A stretch of DNA of 64,000 bases from Marinobacter denitrificans (GTDB lineage: Bacteria > Pseudomonadota > Gammaproteobacteria > Pseudomonadales > Oleiphilaceae). Of this stretch, positions 19,545 through 28,555 are shown in pieces; position 1 is the first letter of the stretch; each line of letters starts with the position of its first letter. The stretch is taken from positions 1-64,000 of the forward strand of contig NZ_VMHN01000004.1 of NCBI RefSeq assembly GCF_008795955.1. The letters run 5' to 3'. The notes beneath the pieces are model-generated. The model ran no database searches, was not told the DNA's origin, and saw nothing but the letters and a program-made list of their open reading frames with translations. The position numbers and the translations under genes were made by a program.

Positions 19545-20966
19545 CTAACCCCCTTGCTTCTGGTTAAGGCTCTGGTAAAGATCCCGGTCATCGACGACAC
19601 GTTGAGCTTTAAAGTCTGTCCGCGGGAAGGTCTCAGGCTCGACCATGATCACCCGTGCCCGCACACCCAGTACCCGGCTCAGCTCGGCTTCGGCCTTTTC
19701 GCCAAGTGCCCTGACGGCATCCGGGCCGCTGCTTTTGGTTTCCTGGTCAAACTCCGCCTGTACTGCCAGCTCGTCCATCGAGCCGTCACGGGAAATGACA
19801 ATGCGGTGTTCGCCGCCGTAGCCGGATAATCCCTCAAGGACCTCCGCGATGGCGCTGGGATAGACGTTCTCACCTCGGATCTGGAACATGTCATCGATCC
19901 GCCCGTAGATGCCCTTGGGCAGCCGGGGATAGGTACGACCGCAGGGGTTGTCTTCCATCACCCAATGGGTCAGGTCGCCAGACACCATGCGAATCATGGG
20001 CTGGGACGTTCTTTCCAGATGGGTGTAGATCGGCGTGCCCTGTTCACCGTAGGGCACACGTCGATGGGTATTGGGGTCGGCCACTTCGGTATAGACGATG
20101 TCCTGCCACAACAGCATGCCTTCGGTGTCGGCGCTGCCGGATGCATGCATCCAGGGCGTCAGTTCGGCCATGGTGCCGCAGTCAACAACCTTGGCGCCGT
20201 ATATATCCTGGATCTTGTCCCGTATGGACGGTATTGAGCCGCCCGGCTCGCCGGAGAAAAACAGCACCTTGATACCGAATTCCCGGGGGTCTACCCCTTC
20301 CTCACGGGCCACTTCGGCCAGCCTCAGCGCGTAGGACGGCGTTGAATACAGGCCGGCAGGTTTCATCATTCCCAGCCAGGTTACCGCTCGCGCGGTCATG
20401 CCCGGCGCACCGGCACCGAAGGGGAAGGCTTTGCAGCCCAGCCGCTCCGCTCCGATCAGAGCGCCCCACGAGCCCATATAAAGACTGAGGATAGCGGCCA
20501 CAAACACTGTATCCCCGGGCCGCAAACCCATGCCCCACATGATCCTGGCATGATTATTGGCGATGGTTTCCCAGTCGCGCCGGGAGATGCCAAATGCGGT
20601 AGGCCTGCCGGTTGTGCCAGAGGTACCATGGATATGATGAATCTCGCTTTCCGGGCAGCACAGATAGTCTCCGAAAGGCGGATGTTGAGCCTGGGAGTCC
20701 CGCAGCTCCTGTTTGGCGACAACAGGCACCTCTTCAAAGTCGGCAAGCGTGCGAATATCGCTGGCCTTGATGCCCGCTGCATCCCACTTGCGCCTATAGA
20801 ACGGGGAATGGTCGTAAGCGTAGGCCATCACATCCCGAATGCGCGCAACAATGAGTTCTTCCCGCTTTTCCGGGTCCATGGTTTCACGCTCCCGAAACCA
20901 GTAAGGACTGTTCGGATCGGGAAAATAATCGCCGCTGTAATTGGGGGGAAACTTCCACTCTTCCAT
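19545..20966 (-). CDS. hcl: 2-hydroxyisobutyrate-CoA ligase (Hcl-like, phenylacetate-CoA ligase family)
   Basis: An AMP-forming acyl-CoA ligase of 473 residues. It has the phosphate loop HGTSGTTGRPTAFG (113-126), the SGEPGGSIP segment, YGRIDDMFQIRGENVYPSAI (hinge region of the PaaK family) and a C-terminal lid with TDFKAQRVVD carrying the probable catalytic lysine. By sequence alone it could be read as a phenylacetate-CoA ligase. No phenylacetate genes are nearby, and it lies between hcmB and meaH in the gene set known for 2-hydroxyisobutyrate degradation, so activation of 2-hydroxyisobutyrate (or a close branched hydroxy acid) is the better inference. AGGAGT precedes the ATG. Confidence 0.78.
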   Translation of the reverse strand: MEEWKFPPNYSGDYFPDPNSPYWFRERETMDPEKREELIVARIRDVMAYAYDHSPFYRRKWDAAGIKASDIRTLADFEEVPVVAKQELRDSQAQHPPFGDYLCCPESEIHHIHGTSGTTGRPTAFGISRRDWETIANNHARIMWGMGLRPGDTVFVAAILSLYMGSWGALIGAERLGCKAFPFGAGAPGMTARAVTWLGMMKPAGLYSTPSYALRLAEVAREEGVDPREFGIKVLFFSGEPGGSIPSIRDKIQDIYGAKVVDCGTMAELTPWMHASGSADTEGMLLWQDIVYTEVADPNTHRRVPYGEQGTPIYTHLERTSQPMIRMVSGDLTHWVMEDNPCGRTYPRLPKGIYGRIDDMFQIRGENVYPSAIAEVLEGLSGYGGEHRIVISRDGSMDELAVQAEFDQETKSSGPDAVRALGEKAEAELSRVLGVRARVIMVEPETFPRTDFKAQRVVDDRDLYQSLNQKQGG

Positions 20967-21013
20967 CGGAGACTCCTGATATTGTTATTGGTGGGCGTCT
21001 GAGGAAATTTGGT

Positions 21014-21439
21014 TTACCGGGCACCCCGCTCTGCGACCAGTTGCCGGAACGAATCAATGATTTCCTGTGGAGGAGTGTCCTGAAGCAGAATCTTGTGGAC
21101 GCCCATCTCGTAAAGCTCTTTGACATCGTTGTCGGGAATGACACCGCCACCGGCCACGATCATGTCCTCGGCCTCTTTGGCTTTCAGCAGGTCCAGCACC
21201 TTGGGGAAAATGTGCATATGGGCCCCGGAAAGCAGGCTGATGCCCAGGATATCCACGTCTTCCTGGATGGCGGCGTCAACAACCTCTTCAGGCGTGCGGT
21301 GCAGGCCGGTATAGACCACATCCATACCGGCATCACGCAGAGCGCGAGCGACCACTTTTATGCCCCGGTCATGGCCGTCGAGACCAATCTTGGCCAGCAT
21401 TACCCGGATTACCTGCGCATTATTGTCATTGTTTTGCAT
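21014..21439 (-). CDS. hcmB: 2-hydroxyisobutyryl-CoA mutase small, B12-binding subunit (HcmB-like)
   Basis: A 141-residue stand-alone B12-binding domain. It shows the base-off/His-on signature D21-x-H23-x-x-G26 (DGHDRG), then ISLLSGAHM near residues 77-85 and VAGGGVIPDND near 94-104, which wrap the lower-ligand tail. It pairs with HcmA to form the holoenzyme, as in isobutyryl- and 2-hydroxyisobutyryl-CoA mutases with separate subunits. It is the first structural gene after the GntR regulator (15-base gap), with AAGGAG before the ATG. Confidence 0.93.
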   Translation of the reverse strand: MQNNDNNAQVIRVMLAKIGLDGHDRGIKVVARALRDAGMDVVYTGLHRTPEEVVDAAIQEDVDILGISLLSGAHMHIFPKVLDLLKAKEAEDMIVAGGGVIPDNDVKELYEMGVHKILLQDTPPQEIIDSFRQLVAERGAR

Positions 21440-21454
21440 CGTATTCTCCTTGGA

Positions 21455-22147
21455 TTAGATATCAGAGCTGCCAGTTCTTCTGCAGGGCTCATGGGAAACG
21501 CGAATCTCCTGCTGAAGCCAGCGGGATGCGGTTTCCACATGCTGCCTGGCGAGCGTTTCAGCCGTTGTCACATCCCCGGTCAATACGGCTTCGAGTATTG
21601 CCGAGTGCTCATCCCAAATCTGTTGCTGGTTCTTCTGCACGATGAGGATGTCCGCCATCACCCGCCTGACGTGGTTCCAGTGGGCTTCCATGGAATCGAG
21701 AATGAACGTATTGCCCGCCAGTTCATAAATGAATCCGTGAAAGCGCATGTCAGCATCAATGAGAGCAGGAAGATCATGGGCCTTGCCGGCGGCGTAGCCC
21801 TCTGCAAGAATCTCTTCCCCGCGTTTTCGCGCGAAGGCATCCACTCGCCGGGCGGCCAGGCCCGCACTGATCAAATCAATCCCACACCGGTATTCGTACA
21901 GCTGGGCCACAAACTCTTCATCCAGTATGGAAACCATCAGCCCACGTCGTCCGACGCTGGAGAGGAATCCATCATCCCGCAGACGCTGCATGGCCTGGCT
22001 CACCGGCAATCGCGAAACGTCCAGTCTTTCAGCCAGGGTCTCCTGGGTCACCCGTTCACCCGGCTTAAGCAAACCTTCCACAATCGCGTTGACCACGGAG
22101 TCGTATATGAGCTCCGGTAAGTTCTTCTCAGCCTGAATTTTCTTCAT
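21455..22147 (-). CDS. GntR/FadR-family transcriptional regulator with FCD domain
   Basis: A 230-residue regulator. Residues 10-75 form the winged helix (LKPGERVTQETLAERLDVSRLPVSQAMQRL, shown here in part), and residues 85-215 form an all-helical FCD ligand domain with conserved D and H residues (LPALIDADMRFH, then HWNHVRR) that usually bind a metal and a carboxylate effector. It leads the mutase operon on the same strand, 15 bases before hcmB. It is probably the local repressor, relieved by the substrate acid or its CoA ester. Its ATG has GTGGAG upstream. Confidence 0.88.
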   Translation of the reverse strand: MKKIQAEKNLPELIYDSVVNAIVEGLLKPGERVTQETLAERLDVSRLPVSQAMQRLRDDGFLSSVGRRGLMVSILDEEFVAQLYEYRCGIDLISAGLAARRVDAFARKRGEEILAEGYAAGKAHDLPALIDADMRFHGFIYELAGNTFILDSMEAHWNHVRRVMADILIVQKNQQQIWDEHSAILEAVLTGDVTTAETLARQHVETASRWLQQEIRVSHEPCRRTGSSDI

Positions 22148-22191
22148 CGATCAAACTCCACGACACAGCTCCCTGGTTGTCGTTTGCATAC

Positions 22192-22244
22192 AGTATTCAC
22201 CATGTAATACTCATTTCCGGCACAAACACATAAGACTTTAGTCT
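22192..22244. promoter_or_regulatory. Candidate operators upstream of the GntR regulator and mutase operon
   Basis: Two short dyads lie 45-97 bases before the regulator start. One is AGTATT (22192-22197) with AATACT (22206-22211) around an 8-base spacer. The other is the perfect AGACT-TT-AGTCT (22233-22244). FCD-type GntR proteins usually bind short palindromes near their own promoter, so these are reasonable autoregulatory sites. Such short dyads also occur by chance, and I cannot define the promoter boxes firmly. Confidence 0.35.
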
Positions 22245-22383
22245 AATTATTGAACGCATTTTTTGAACACACAGCAGCTCGCCCCCATTCCATCCGGAAC
22301 AGGGGCGATAGAAAAGCCAGGAAAATCAGGGGGACAGTACGGGCCTGAATGAACAGGCGCTATGATCAGGACGCGGAAAAAAA

Positions 22384-22971
22384 TCAGCCCGGCTCAGGAG
22401 GCTCGAGCAAATCAATACCCGCATCGTAGACAGCGTTCAGGAAATCAACCAGTACCACAGCGGACAGGCCCCAGATCTGGTAGCGCTCCCAGCGATAGCA
22501 CGGCACATAAAAGGTATTATTGAGAAAGTTCAGCGGGTCGGTGCGATGGCGCTTGTCTTCCAGGAAAAATTCAACAGGCACCCTGAATATGCTTTCAATT
22601 TCCGCGGGGTTTGCGGTCAACGGGTGATCGCCGGGTATTACCCCAACGTATGGAGTTACGAGTATCTGATGCAGAGACATCACCTGGCTCAGAGGTGCAA
22701 TAAGCTGAACCTGCTCCGGAGGTAATCCGATTTCTTCATGGGTTTCCCGTAGCGCCGTGTCGGCAATGGAATGGTCCTCCGGATCACGGCGACCGCCGGG
22801 GAAAGACACCTGGCCCCGATGAGTACTCAGGTTTTCAGACCTCAGGGTAAAAACGATTTCAGGATTGCGGCGGTCATCTGTGACAGGGACCAGCACGCCA
22901 GCTTCGGGGTAATCAAGCGTCAGTAACCGGGGAACATAACCTGAGAGGCGTTCGGTAAGAAGATCACGCAA
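22384..22971 (-). CDS. CoA pyrophosphatase-type Nudix hydrolase (NudL/YeaB-like)
   Basis: A 195-residue Nudix protein. The Nudix helix spans about 59-83, with GGRRDPEDHSIADTALRE followed by THEEIGL; the preceding RGQVSFPGG fits the NuCoA motif of enzymes that cleave CoA and CoA esters. Start choice: the only in-frame start that keeps the N-terminus is TTG at 22971, with GGAG about 10 bases upstream and an in-frame stop just before. It is convergent with nothing and divergent from the Nudix gene at 23071. The family link to CoA turnover is known; the cellular role here is not. Confidence 0.85.
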   Translation of the reverse strand: MRDLLTERLSGYVPRLLTLDYPEAGVLVPVTDDRRNPEIVFTLRSENLSTHRGQVSFPGGRRDPEDHSIADTALRETHEEIGLPPEQVQLIAPLSQVMSLHQILVTPYVGVIPGDHPLTANPAEIESIFRVPVEFFLEDKRHRTDPLNFLNNTFYVPCYRWERYQIWGLSAVVLVDFLNAVYDAGIDLLEPPEPG

Positions 22972-23070
22972 AACACGGCTCCGTTTTTACATCGAACTAT
23001 TGAATGAGACGCCGGCAGCACCGATAGTTACACCTGCTACCACACAATTGTCCAGTATACGGTGAAACGA

Positions 23071-23622
23071 ATGAAATACTGCAGTACCTGCGGCCATCCT
23101 GTCGAACAGCGCGTCCCTGAAGGAGACAATCGTCACCGTTATGTGTGCATAAGCTGCGAAACCATACACTATCAGAATCCCCGCATTGTCGCGGGCACGG
23201 TTCCGATCTGGCAAGGACAGGTTCTGTTGTGCCGGAGAGCCATCGAACCCCGCTACGGTTACTGGACACTGCCCGCGGGATTTATGGAAAACTCGGAAAC
23301 CACACTTGAAGCCGCAACCCGGGAAACCTGGGAAGAGGCGCTGGCCGAAGTCACCGTGGACAATCTATACACCATTATTCATGTGCCCCACATCGACCAG
23401 GTCCACATGTTCTACCGCGCGACTCTCACCAGCGAAACGTTTGGCGCCGGCCAGGAGTCTCTGGAAACCAGGCTGTTTGCCCTGGAGGAAATTCCATGGG
23501 ATGAGCTATCGTTTCCGACCGTTCGTCGCACCCTGGAGCTTTACCTGGAAGATGTACAGAAAGAGCACTTCCCGGTACATGTGGACGACATACGTTATCG
23601 GATGAAACCCGTCGGGCAGTAA
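23071..23622 (+). CDS. Zinc-ribbon Nudix hydrolase
   Basis: A 183-residue protein. The N-terminal zinc ribbon has two CxxC pairs (YCSTCG at 3-8 and VCISCE near 25-30), followed by IHYQNPRIVAGT, as in NudC-like proteins. The canonical Nudix box GFMENSETTLEAAT then RETWEEA sits near residues 70-90 and keeps all catalytic residues. I use the ATG at 23071; an in-frame GTG three codons earlier is possible and its GGTG may instead be the ribosome site. Substrate unknown; NADH or a nucleotide sugar are family options. Confidence 0.85.
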   Translation: MKYCSTCGHPVEQRVPEGDNRHRYVCISCETIHYQNPRIVAGTVPIWQGQVLLCRRAIEPRYGYWTLPAGFMENSETTLEAATRETWEEALAEVTVDNLYTIIHVPHIDQVHMFYRATLTSETFGAGQESLETRLFALEEIPWDELSFPTVRRTLELYLEDVQKEHFPVHVDDIRYRMKPVGQ

Positions 23623-23625
23623 GCG

Positions 23626-23937
23626 CTACATGTCCTCCATACGAAAGACTTCGTAGGCCGGTTCTTCATACGGATGTGATTCCTTTAGCGCCTGAACCGC
23701 AGCCCGGATCAGCTCATCCCTGCACACCAGTTCTACGCGATACTCCTCAACCTTCTCCACTTCACCCGCTTGACCAAGATAGGGGTTGCTCCCGTCGAGC
23801 GGGCGGAACTGCCCCTGCCCCTTACACTGCCAGGCACAACTGTCGTAGTCTCCGATACGGCCAGCACCGGATTCAAACAGCGCAGTCTTGGTGACTTCGA
23901 GATGACTCTCCGGGACGAAATAACACATTTTGTACAT
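23626..23937 (-). CDS. NIF3/YqfO C-terminal-domain-like small protein
   Basis: A 103-residue protein that resembles the domain inserted in NIF3/YqfO proteins, which has a CutA/PII-like fold. It begins MYKMCYFVPESHLE and ends with ESHPYEEPAYEVF, the most conserved family motif. It stands alone, without the dinuclear-metal NIF3 domain. The ATG at 23937 matches the usual N-terminus; a GTG two codons upstream is an alternative, with AGGAG nearer to it. Its 3' end lies 3 bases from the end of the convergent Nudix gene. Function unknown. Confidence 0.75.
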   Translation of the reverse strand: MYKMCYFVPESHLEVTKTALFESGAGRIGDYDSCAWQCKGQGQFRPLDGSNPYLGQAGEVEKVEEYRVELVCRDELIRAAVQALKESHPYEEPAYEVFRMEDM

Positions 23938-24037
23938 GGCCACCCAGCTCCTCTACAAGACGTTAAGCAGCATCGACGATTCCGGTTTCAGCTATGCCAA
24001 TGCGCATATTTTTTGTACAGATTAAGCAGTTAGCTAC

Positions 24038-24060
24038 TTACCCACAGAATCTGTGGATAA
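24038..24060. promoter_or_regulatory. Inverted pair of DnaA-box-like 9-mers
   Basis: The segment reads TTACCCACAG-AAT-CTGTGGATAA. The right half (24052-24060) is TGTGGATAA, the exact reverse complement of the strong DnaA box TTATCCACA. The left half (24038-24046) is TTACCCACA, one mismatch from it. Together they form a 10-base dyad around a 3-base centre. It may be a DnaA regulatory or titration site; no replication genes are near. Confidence 0.45.
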
Positions 24061-24331
24061 CTCTGGGGAAAGATTTTGGGAACATGCCCTCACCCCCCGT
24101 AATTACTACACTTCCGTTAAATTGGCGACAAATTCACCTACTTCATTAAAAGCTTATTTATCAACACCTTATAAACCTTGCGCAAAAAATGAACCTGAAA
24201 CCAACGCTTTGTTCAAGGAACGCACAACAAGGTACCCGGAATGTGCATAAAGTATTTTAGTCAAGGGGATTTTCGCACTTATAAACAAAAATTTCCCTTG
24301 AAAACCGTCGCATTCTCAAGGTTCGGAAATA

Positions 24332-24385
24332 AAAAAAGCCGGCCCTGGATCAGTCACCTTAAAGGTGTATCCGGGCCGGCTTTTT
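24332..24385 (-). terminator. Rho-independent terminator after purL (bidirectional in form)
   Basis: The arms AAAAAGCCGGCCC and GGGCCGGCTTTTT are perfect complements around an inner stem (TGGAT/ATCC and CACCTT/AAGGTG). On the minus strand the stem is followed by a T run, 17 bases after the purL stop. The plus-strand reading is equally good, so it would also stop transcription arriving from the left. Confidence 0.9.
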
Positions 24386-24401
24386 CAGCCTCTGTCAGAG
24401 C

Positions 24402-27400
24402 TTATTCGAACCAGCGCCTCGCGTTGCGGAACATGCGCATCCATGGTGCATCTTCTGCCCACTCCTTCGGATGCCACGAGAGCTGAGAGGTGCGGAAAAC
24501 CCGCTCAGGATGCGGCATCATTATGGTGACCCGGCCGTCCCTGGTAGTCACACCAGTAATGCCTGCTTCCGAGCCATTCGGATTGTAGGGATAGCGGGTC
24601 GTAACGGCACCCCGGTTATCCACATAGCGCAGGGCCACAAGCTCGCTGTCGCTGAGCTGTTCCGCCGACGTGCCAGAGGCAAATTCCACCTTCCCCTCGC
24701 CGTGGGCAACCGCTATGGGCATTCTGGACCCTACCATGCCCTCCATAAAGGCAGAGGGGGACGGCGTTACCTCAGCCATCACCAGCCTGGCTTCAAACTG
24801 CTCCGACTGATTACGAACGAAGCGGGGCCAACCCTCACTGCCGGGAATCAGCTCATGAAGATTGGACAACATCTGGCAGCCGTTACAGACACCCAGCGCC
24901 AGGGTGTCCTGGCGATTAAAGAACGCGGCAAACTGGTCGCGAACCCGATCACTGAACAGAATGGACTTGGCCCAGCCCTCTCCTGCACCAAGCACATCGC
25001 CATAGGAGAAGCCGCCACAGGCCGCCAGGCTGTTGAAGACTTCAAGAGACGCCCTGCCCGACAGCAGGTCACTCATGTGAACATCGACAGATTCGAATCC
25101 CGCACGGTCAAAGGCTGCGGCCATTTCGACCTGACCGTTGACACCCTGCTCCCGCAAAACAGCAATCTTCGGCCGGGCGCCCTTGTTGATATAGGGAGCG
25201 GAGACATCCTCGCTGACATCAAAGGTCAGGCTGGCATGGAGACCGGGATCATCAGCATCCAGAAGGTTATCAAATTCTTCCCGGGCACAGTCGGCGTTAT
25301 CGCGAAGCGCCTGCACGCGGTAACTGGTTTCAGCCCACAGCCGCTGCAAAGCGGCACGCGGCCGGGCAATGACCTCGTTGCCTTCGAAGGTATAGCGAAT
25401 GCAGTCATCCTGGTTGAGCGTACCAATTACGGAAGTGTGGTCACCAAGGCCCGCCGCCGAAAACTGCTGCAGTACAAAGCCGGTTTCTTCACGCCGAACC
25501 TGAATGACCGCCCCCAGCTCCTCATTGAAAAGCTCACGAGGGAACTGGGATGAGTCTTCCGCCAGTCCATCCAGCTTGATATCAATACCTGAGCGCGCGG
25601 CAAAGCTCATCTCCGCCAGTGTCACAAACAGACCGCCATCCGAGCGGTCATGATAGGCCAGCAACTTGCCGTCTGAATTCAGCCCCTGAATCACCGCAAA
25701 AAACGCCTTGATATCTTCCGGGTCATCCAGATCAGGCGCCACTGCGCCCACTTGCCGGTAAACCTGCGTCAGAGCAGAGCCACCCAGGCGATTCTGGCCG
25801 GCCGCCAGATCAATCAGAATCAGGTCCGTGTCGCCGGCATCTGTAGCCAGTTGCGGAGTGAGGGTTCGGTCAACGTCTGTCACCGGTGCGAAACCACTGA
25901 TGATCAGCGACAAAGGTGAGGTAACGCTCTTCTGCTCGCCATTATCCTCTTCCCACACGGTTTTCATGGACATGGAGTCCTTACCCACCGGGATGGTGAT
26001 GCCCAGCGCCGGACAAAGCTCCATCCCCACAGCACGTACTGTTTCGTAGAGGTTCTCGTCCTCTCCGGGGTGCCCCGCTGCGGCCATCCAGTTGGCGGAC
26101 AAACGGATGTCCGACAGCCTGGCGATCGGCGCTGCAGCCAGGTTGGTAATTACTTCACCAACCGCCATGCGACCGGACGCTGGCGCGTCAATGACAGCGA
26201 CCGGTGTGCGCTCGCCCATTGCCATGGCCTCACCGGACTTCACGTCAAACGATGAAGACGTAACCGCCACATCGCTGACCGGTACCTGCCAGGGGCCCGC
26301 CATCTGATCCCGGGCTACAAGGCCGGTGATCGTACGATCACCAATGGTAATCAGAAAGCTCTTGGAACCCACTGAGGGCAGTCGGAGAACACGGTTGATG
26401 GCATCTTCAAGATCGATCTTTGTGGAATCGAAAATGGGCTTGGTAAACGAGGAGCGGGAAACGCTCCGGTGCATACGCGGTGGCTTGCCGAAAAGAACAT
26501 CCATCGGCAGATCAACCGGACGGTCGTCGAAATAGGAATCACCCAGTTCAAGATGGTGCGTTTCGGTCGCTTCCCCAATTACCGCATAAGGGCAACGCTC
26601 GCGGCGACAAAGCGCATCGAACTGCTCAAGGTTCTCCGGCGCTACGGCCATCACGTAACGTTCCTGGGATTCGTTGCACCAGATCTCCAGGGGCGACATG
26701 CCAGGCTCGTCACTGGGAATGTCCCGCAGTTCAAAACGGCCACCACGGCCGCCGTCTTTCACCAGTTCGGGCATGGCATTAGAGAGCCCGCCTGCGCCAA
26801 CGTCGTGAATAAAACAGATGGGGTTGTCGTCACCCATTTGCCAGCAGCGGTCAATCACCTCCTGACAGCGACGTTCCATTTCGGGGTTGTCACGCTGAAC
26901 CGAGGCAAAATCCAGATTTTCGTTGCTGGAGCCGGAATCCATGGAGGAAGCTGCACCGCCACCGAGACCGATCAGCATGGACGGCCCGCCCAACACAATC
27001 AGTTTGGCGCCGACAGGAATATTGCCTTTTTCTACATGGCTGGCACGAATGTTACCCAGACCGCCCGCAATCATGATGGGCTTGTGATAGCCGCGGACTT
27101 CCTCGCCACCGGCACCCGGCACCAGCTCCTCGAACGTACGGAAATAACCGGTCAGGTTCGGGCGCCCGAATTCGTTATTGAAAGCCGCCCCGCCAATGGG
27201 GCCTTCAATCATGATATCCAGTGGTGACGCAATCCTGTCCGGCTTGCCGTAATCCAGTTCCCAGGGTTGGGGGTCATCCGGCAGGTTCAGGTTGGAAACC
27301 GTAAAACCCGTCAGCCCGGCCTTTGGCTTGGAACCACGACCGGTGGCTCCCTCGTCGCGAATTTCCCCACCGGAGCCCGTGGCGGCACCAGCCGCCGGAG

Positions 27401-28307
27401 CTATGGCTGTGGGGTGGTTATGGGTTTCCACCTTCATCAGAATGTGGATGTCTTCTTCGTGGTAACGATAAACACCGGTTTCCGGTTCCGGGAAGAAACG
27501 GCCGCCGCGGCTGCCGGCGATCACGGACGCGTTGTCCTTGTAGGCCGACAGCACGCCTTCGCTGTTCATTTCGAAAGTATTGCGGATCATGGCGAACAGG
27601 GATTTATCCTGCCCTTCACCGTCAATATCCCAGGAGGCGTTAAATATCTTATGGCGACAGTGCTCCGAGTTGGCCTGGGCGAACATCATCAGTTCAACGT
27701 CGGTGGGATCCCGCTCAAGGTCCGAAAAAGACGCGACCAGGTAATCAATTTCGTCTTCCGCCAGTGCCAGGCCAAGTGAACGGTTGGCGTCCACCAGAGC
27801 CTCGCGTCCGCCGGAAAGCACCGGGATGCGGTTGAGAGTGCGGGGCTCATCGGTGTGGAACAACAACTCTGCCCCGCCCATCTCGTGAAACACCTTCTGG
27901 GTCATGCGGTCGTGAAGCAGCGCCGCAATCTTTTCTCTCTGCGCCAGCCCCAGTTTACGACTGGCCTTTATATAGTAGGCCGTACCCCGTTCGATTCGCC
28001 GGATCTGCTTTAATCCGCAGTTGCGCGCTATATCCGTCGCCTTGCTGGACCAGGGCGACAGGGTGCCGGGCCGCGGAACCACCAGAAAAAGTACTCCGTC
28101 AGGTTCTTCGGCAGGAACACTGGGGCCGTAGGTCAGTAACCGGTCAAGTACCGCCTGGTCCGATTCGGAAAGTGGCGACTCAAGGTCTGTGAAATGCATG
28201 AACTCTGCATACACATGATCCACCTCGGGAACGATATCCTGAATGCGGGTATGCAGCTTGCGGGAGCGAAAGGGCGAAAGCGCAGGAGCGCCGCGAAGTT
28301 CAAGCAT
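24402..28307 (-). CDS. purL: Phosphoribosylformylglycinamidine synthase (PurL, large single-chain type)
   Basis: The fourth step of purine synthesis: FGAR, glutamine and ATP give FGAM in the cytosol. The 1301-residue protein (E. coli 1295) has the N-terminal PurS-like domain, a linker, two AIR-synthase-like halves (for example [16 protein letters not shown], and [10 protein letters not shown] near the auxiliary ATP site) and a C-terminal glutaminase with the nucleophile in [10 protein letters not shown] and the triad histidine in HPERVFR. The start is the ATG at 28307 ([13 protein letters not shown], the normal N-terminus). The frame stays open 33 codons further upstream, but those residues do not look like the family. 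Confidence 0.96.
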   Translation of the reverse strand: MLELRGAPALSPFRSRKLHTRIQDIVPEVDHVYAEFMHFTDLESPLSESDQAVLDRLLTYGPSVPAEEPDGVLFLVVPRPGTLSPWSSKATDIARNCGLKQIRRIERGTAYYIKASRKLGLAQREKIAALLHDRMTQKVFHEMGGAELLFHTDEPRTLNRIPVLSGGREALVDANRSLGLALAEDEIDYLVASFSDLERDPTDVELMMFAQANSEHCRHKIFNASWDIDGEGQDKSLFAMIRNTFEMNSEGVLSAYKDNASVIAGSRGGRFFPEPETGVYRYHEEDIHILMKVETHNHPTAIAPAAGAATGSGGEIRDEGATGRGSKPKAGLTGFTVSNLNLPDDPQPWELDYGKPDRIASPLDIMIEGPIGGAAFNNEFGRPNLTGYFRTFEELVPGAGGEEVRGYHKPIMIAGGLGNIRASHVEKGNIPVGAKLIVLGGPSMLIGLGGGAASSMDSGSSNENLDFASVQRDNPEMERRCQEVIDRCWQMGDDNPICFIHDVGAGGLSNAMPELVKDGGRGGRFELRDIPSDEPGMSPLEIWCNESQERYVMAVAPENLEQFDALCRRERCPYAVIGEATETHHLELGDSYFDDRPVDLPMDVLFGKPPRMHRSVSRSSFTKPIFDSTKIDLEDAINRVLRLPSVGSKSFLITIGDRTITGLVARDQMAGPWQVPVSDVAVTSSSFDVKSGEAMAMGERTPVAVIDAPASGRMAVGEVITNLAAAPIARLSDIRLSANWMAAAGHPGEDENLYETVRAVGMELCPALGITIPVGKDSMSMKTVWEEDNGEQKSVTSPLSLIISGFAPVTDVDRTLTPQLATDAGDTDLILIDLAAGQNRLGGSALTQVYRQVGAVAPDLDDPEDIKAFFAVIQGLNSDGKLLAYHDRSDGGLFVTLAEMSFAARSGIDIKLDGLAEDSSQFPRELFNEELGAVIQVRREETGFVLQQFSAAGLGDHTSVIGTLNQDDCIRYTFEGNEVIARPRAALQRLWAETSYRVQALRDNADCAREEFDNLLDADDPGLHASLTFDVSEDVSAPYINKGARPKIAVLREQGVNGQVEMAAAFDRAGFESVDVHMSDLLSGRASLEVFNSLAACGGFSYGDVLGAGEGWAKSILFSDRVRDQFAAFFNRQDTLALGVCNGCQMLSNLHELIPGSEGWPRFVRNQSEQFEARLVMAEVTPSPSAFMEGMVGSRMPIAVAHGEGKVEFASGTSAEQLSDSELVALRYVDNRGAVTTRYPYNPNGSEAGITGVTTRDGRVTIMMPHPERVFRTSQLSWHPKEWAEDAPWMRMFRNARRWFE

Positions 28308-28555
28308 GATCAAAACCTGTACGCGCGAAACTGGGAGCCGGGGCACGCCTCCTGTTCCCCGGGAGGTCCGGTAACAGGAAAATGCTGGCCATTTGAAAGG
28401 CCGCAATGATACTCGAAACGGGGTTCGGGATACAGCGTCAAAAGGTCATAACCTGTGCCATGCATTTCACATTGTTTTGCATATAAAATGATCACCTCCA
28501 TTGACCGGCACCCTCCGACCGGGGATTATTAAGGCCAGGACAGGGAGTTCAGAAT

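Larger units (their letters stand above)
23938..24401. other. AT-rich intergenic region without a convincing gene
   Basis: About 460 bases between the NIF3-like gene and purL. It holds an inverted pair of DnaA-box-like sequences (24038-24060), an AT-rich stretch (about 24090-24200) and the purL terminator (24332-24385). Short open frames exist (for example 24053-24250 on the plus strand), but they lack a ribosome site and have no family features. I see no RNA gene that I can name. Confidence 0.6.

Noticed and set aside
19545..20966. Reading this gene as phenylacetate-CoA ligase
   Set aside because: Family similarity is real, but no paa genes are near and it is embedded in the mutase operon.
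24053..24250. 65-codon frame in the purL downstream gap
   Set aside because: No ribosome site, AT-rich, starts within the DnaA-box dyad region, no recognisable pattern.
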